From Candidatus Poribacteria bacterium (lineage in GTDB: Bacteria > Poribacteria > WGA-4E > WGA-3G), in the NCBI GenBank assembly GCA_026706025.1, contig JAPOZO010000084.1, forward strand, positions 79,107 through 143,106: DNA of 64,000 nt, in the 5' to 3' direction. Below the pieces are notes generated by a model. The model did no database searches, was not told where the DNA came from, and saw nothing but the letters and a program-made list of their open reading frames with translations. Position numbers and translations under genes: made by a program. Of this stretch, positions 63,007 to 64,000 are shown in pieces; within the stretch, counting starts at the first letter, position 1; each line of letters starts with the position of its first letter.

Positions 63007-63954
63007 TTATCGAAAGACGGTTTTGATGTAGGTAACATTTCGCGTCGGTAACCCGCATCGGACATTCATTAACATTGAAAGTTGCAGCAACACGATGCCA
63101 ATGCCCAAAAAGGTGGAAACATACGCCAGACCTCGTATCGGTAAAGGTTTATGTGCCCTTGTGATTGACAAGAGCCTACTCAGCAAATCAAAGACGGGTT
63201 CAATGGCAACTTTTCGCGTTGCCTGCCATGTGTCAACTTGTGTTGCGGTATACAATGGGTCTGCTCCTAAAAGTGCGTTTGCCTCTGCTAAAGTCGTCTT
63301 TGGGGTGATCAAAAGCAGTTGGTCTTCGGCAAAAGCAGCTTGGCGTTTTTTATCGACATATCCATTATCGGCGACGATACATCGCACACCTTTTTCAATA
63401 AGTTGGTCTTTTTTCGCATCCAATACCTTGCGTTCATTGATGTTGGCAGGTAGGACCTGAAACATTATTGGGAAACCGTTGCGGATACCGGTGAGATGGA
63501 GTCCGTATCTATAAACCCATCCGTGATACCCGCTTTTAGACCAAGTGGCAGTTTTATCAACACCTCGCAAGCCTTCAGGGAGATGATTCTTGAGACGATC
63601 TTTCTGATGCCAGACGGGTCCCGCAGCTTTGAACAGGCTTTTATCTTCATAAACGACCTGTTGAAGAAACCCGGCTTCGATGGCGAACTGCGAGGCTGCG
63701 ATGTATTCAGCGAACGCTTGGAGTTTAGGAGTCAACGTTTTATATCTGCGACCCAGCGTCACGTGAGACGGACACGCTGGCAGCCGACATCTCGCAAGCC
63801 AAAGCGGATGGTGAAATAAGTAATCCTGCTGTGCGCGCATAGCCGTAATCCCCTTGAGCGTCATAACGGTGTAAAAGACGATGAGCGAAGCATCAGAATA
63901 AGTCTCGGGTCTCCCTCTTTTGGAGATGTTTTCTTCGAGTAGTGACAGAGCCAT
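63007..63954 (-). CDS. DDE transposase of an IS5-like insertion sequence
   Basis: 315 residues. GRPETYSDASLIVFYTVMTLKGI near residue 14 and PSHVTLGRRYKTLTP are the N-terminal IS5-type helical domain; DKTATWSKSGYHGWVYRYGLHL and VRCIVADNGYVDKKRQ hold the DDE-type core (Asp, Asp), and IEPVFDLLSRLLSI contains the final Glu. A member of the transposase DDE (IS4/IS5) superfamily. Upstream of ATG 63954 the same frame reads MKKVHYEN then TGA (63955-63957); the family often has Trp at that place, so the true start could be ATG 63981 with a nonsense change. Terminal repeats are not identified in the window. Confidence 0.82.
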   Translation of the reverse strand: MALSLLEENISKRGRPETYSDASLIVFYTVMTLKGITAMRAQQDYLFHHPLWLARCRLPACPSHVTLGRRYKTLTPKLQAFAEYIAASQFAIEAGFLQQVVYEDKSLFKAAGPVWHQKDRLKNHLPEGLRGVDKTATWSKSGYHGWVYRYGLHLTGIRNGFPIMFQVLPANINERKVLDAKKDQLIEKGVRCIVADNGYVDKKRQAAFAEDQLLLITPKTTLAEANALLGADPLYTATQVDTWQATRKVAIEPVFDLLSRLLSITRAHKPLPIRGLAYVSTFLGIGIVLLQLSMLMNVRCGLPTRNVTYIKTVFR

Positions 63955-64000
63955 TCAGTTTTCATAATGTACTTTTTTCATGAGTTGAAGAGCTTGCCAA

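Noticed and set aside
1..64000. Genome-wide reassignment of TGA to Trp
   Set aside because: Many intact chromosomal genes end in TGA at plausible ends (EcfT at 7132-7134, UxuA-type at 20135, the 27366 gene), and Trp is coded by TGG elsewhere.
1..64000. CRISPR array
   Set aside because: No regularly spaced direct repeats with unique spacers were seen; the short dispersed units vary in spacing and sequence.

Overview
The window looks like a chromosomal stretch of a free-living or host-associated Gram-negative bacterium of the Candidatus Poribacteria / PVC-like kind. This is inferred from gene content: sulfatase, sialidase-like (Asp-box) protein, UxuA-type dehydratase, phytanoyl-CoA dioxygenase, ASPIC/UnbV and YCF48 propeller proteins, PorV/PorQ-type outer-membrane protein, and the LL-diaminopimelate aminotransferase (DapL) lysine route. 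No 16S or marker tree is available here, so the taxon is a guess. TGA, TAA and TAG are all used as stops, and a selenocysteine system (selB plus tRNA-Sec) is present.

Layout. 0-4.2 kb: minus-strand operon of PorV-like porin, DUF5683-like membrane protein, DapA-family aldolase and a truncated-by-window NFACT/RqcH protein. 4.4-9.6 kb: STAS antagonist, an HExxH metallopeptidase, an orphan EcfT, MoaB, then a DprA-like SLOG protein paired with a phosphoribosyltransferase and preceded by a broken WD40 repeat. 9.7-17.4 kb: double-vWA protein, an IS200/IS605-type relic, a secreted protein with strong promoters and terminator, and an operon of TPR, SUMF1-like and ASPIC/UnbV proteins. 17.4-22.7 kb: carbohydrate and sulfate-ester catabolism genes. 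22.8-25.4 kb: two adjacent membrane proteins built from 4 and 2 copies of one repeat that I do not recognise. 25.6-29 kb: PotD-like binding protein, rhodanese, Gfo/Idh pair.

29.2-32.2 kb is an inserted XamI-type restriction-modification system. Its endonuclease gene is cut by an in-frame TGA fifteen codons before a better stop, and its right edge truncates a clan AA aspartic protease whose small partner gene is frameshifted. 32.2-35 kb: PspA plus an AAA ATPase (possible ESCRT-III/Vps4-like membrane pair). 35.4-44.6 kb: membrane metallopeptidase-TPR protein, GNAT acetyltransferase, a GHMP-kinase/nucleotidyltransferase fusion, and a 1327-residue propeller sensor ending in a SpoIIE phosphatase. 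44.6-49.6 kb: dapL, PhyH, YCF48 lipoprotein, dapB. 49.7-56.4 kb: a 132-bp MITE with intact 9-bp target duplication, then the translation/export cluster lepA-lepB-lepB-selB-selC-lipA.

56.7-64 kb is an AT-richer, defence-island-like tail: an OLD-like ABC ATPase-TOPRIM protein, a trypsin-TPR-TIR-TPR protein with a very similar promoter, an HsdS remnant, a GIY-YIG (T5orf172-like) protein and a DDE transposase. The trypsin-TPR-TIR-TPR protein with its ATPase-TOPRIM neighbour is the best candidate for an undescribed immune system. The repeat membrane proteins, the DprA-PRTase pair and the PspA-AAA pair come next. Dispersed hairpin repeats and MITE-like elements fill many of the gaps.
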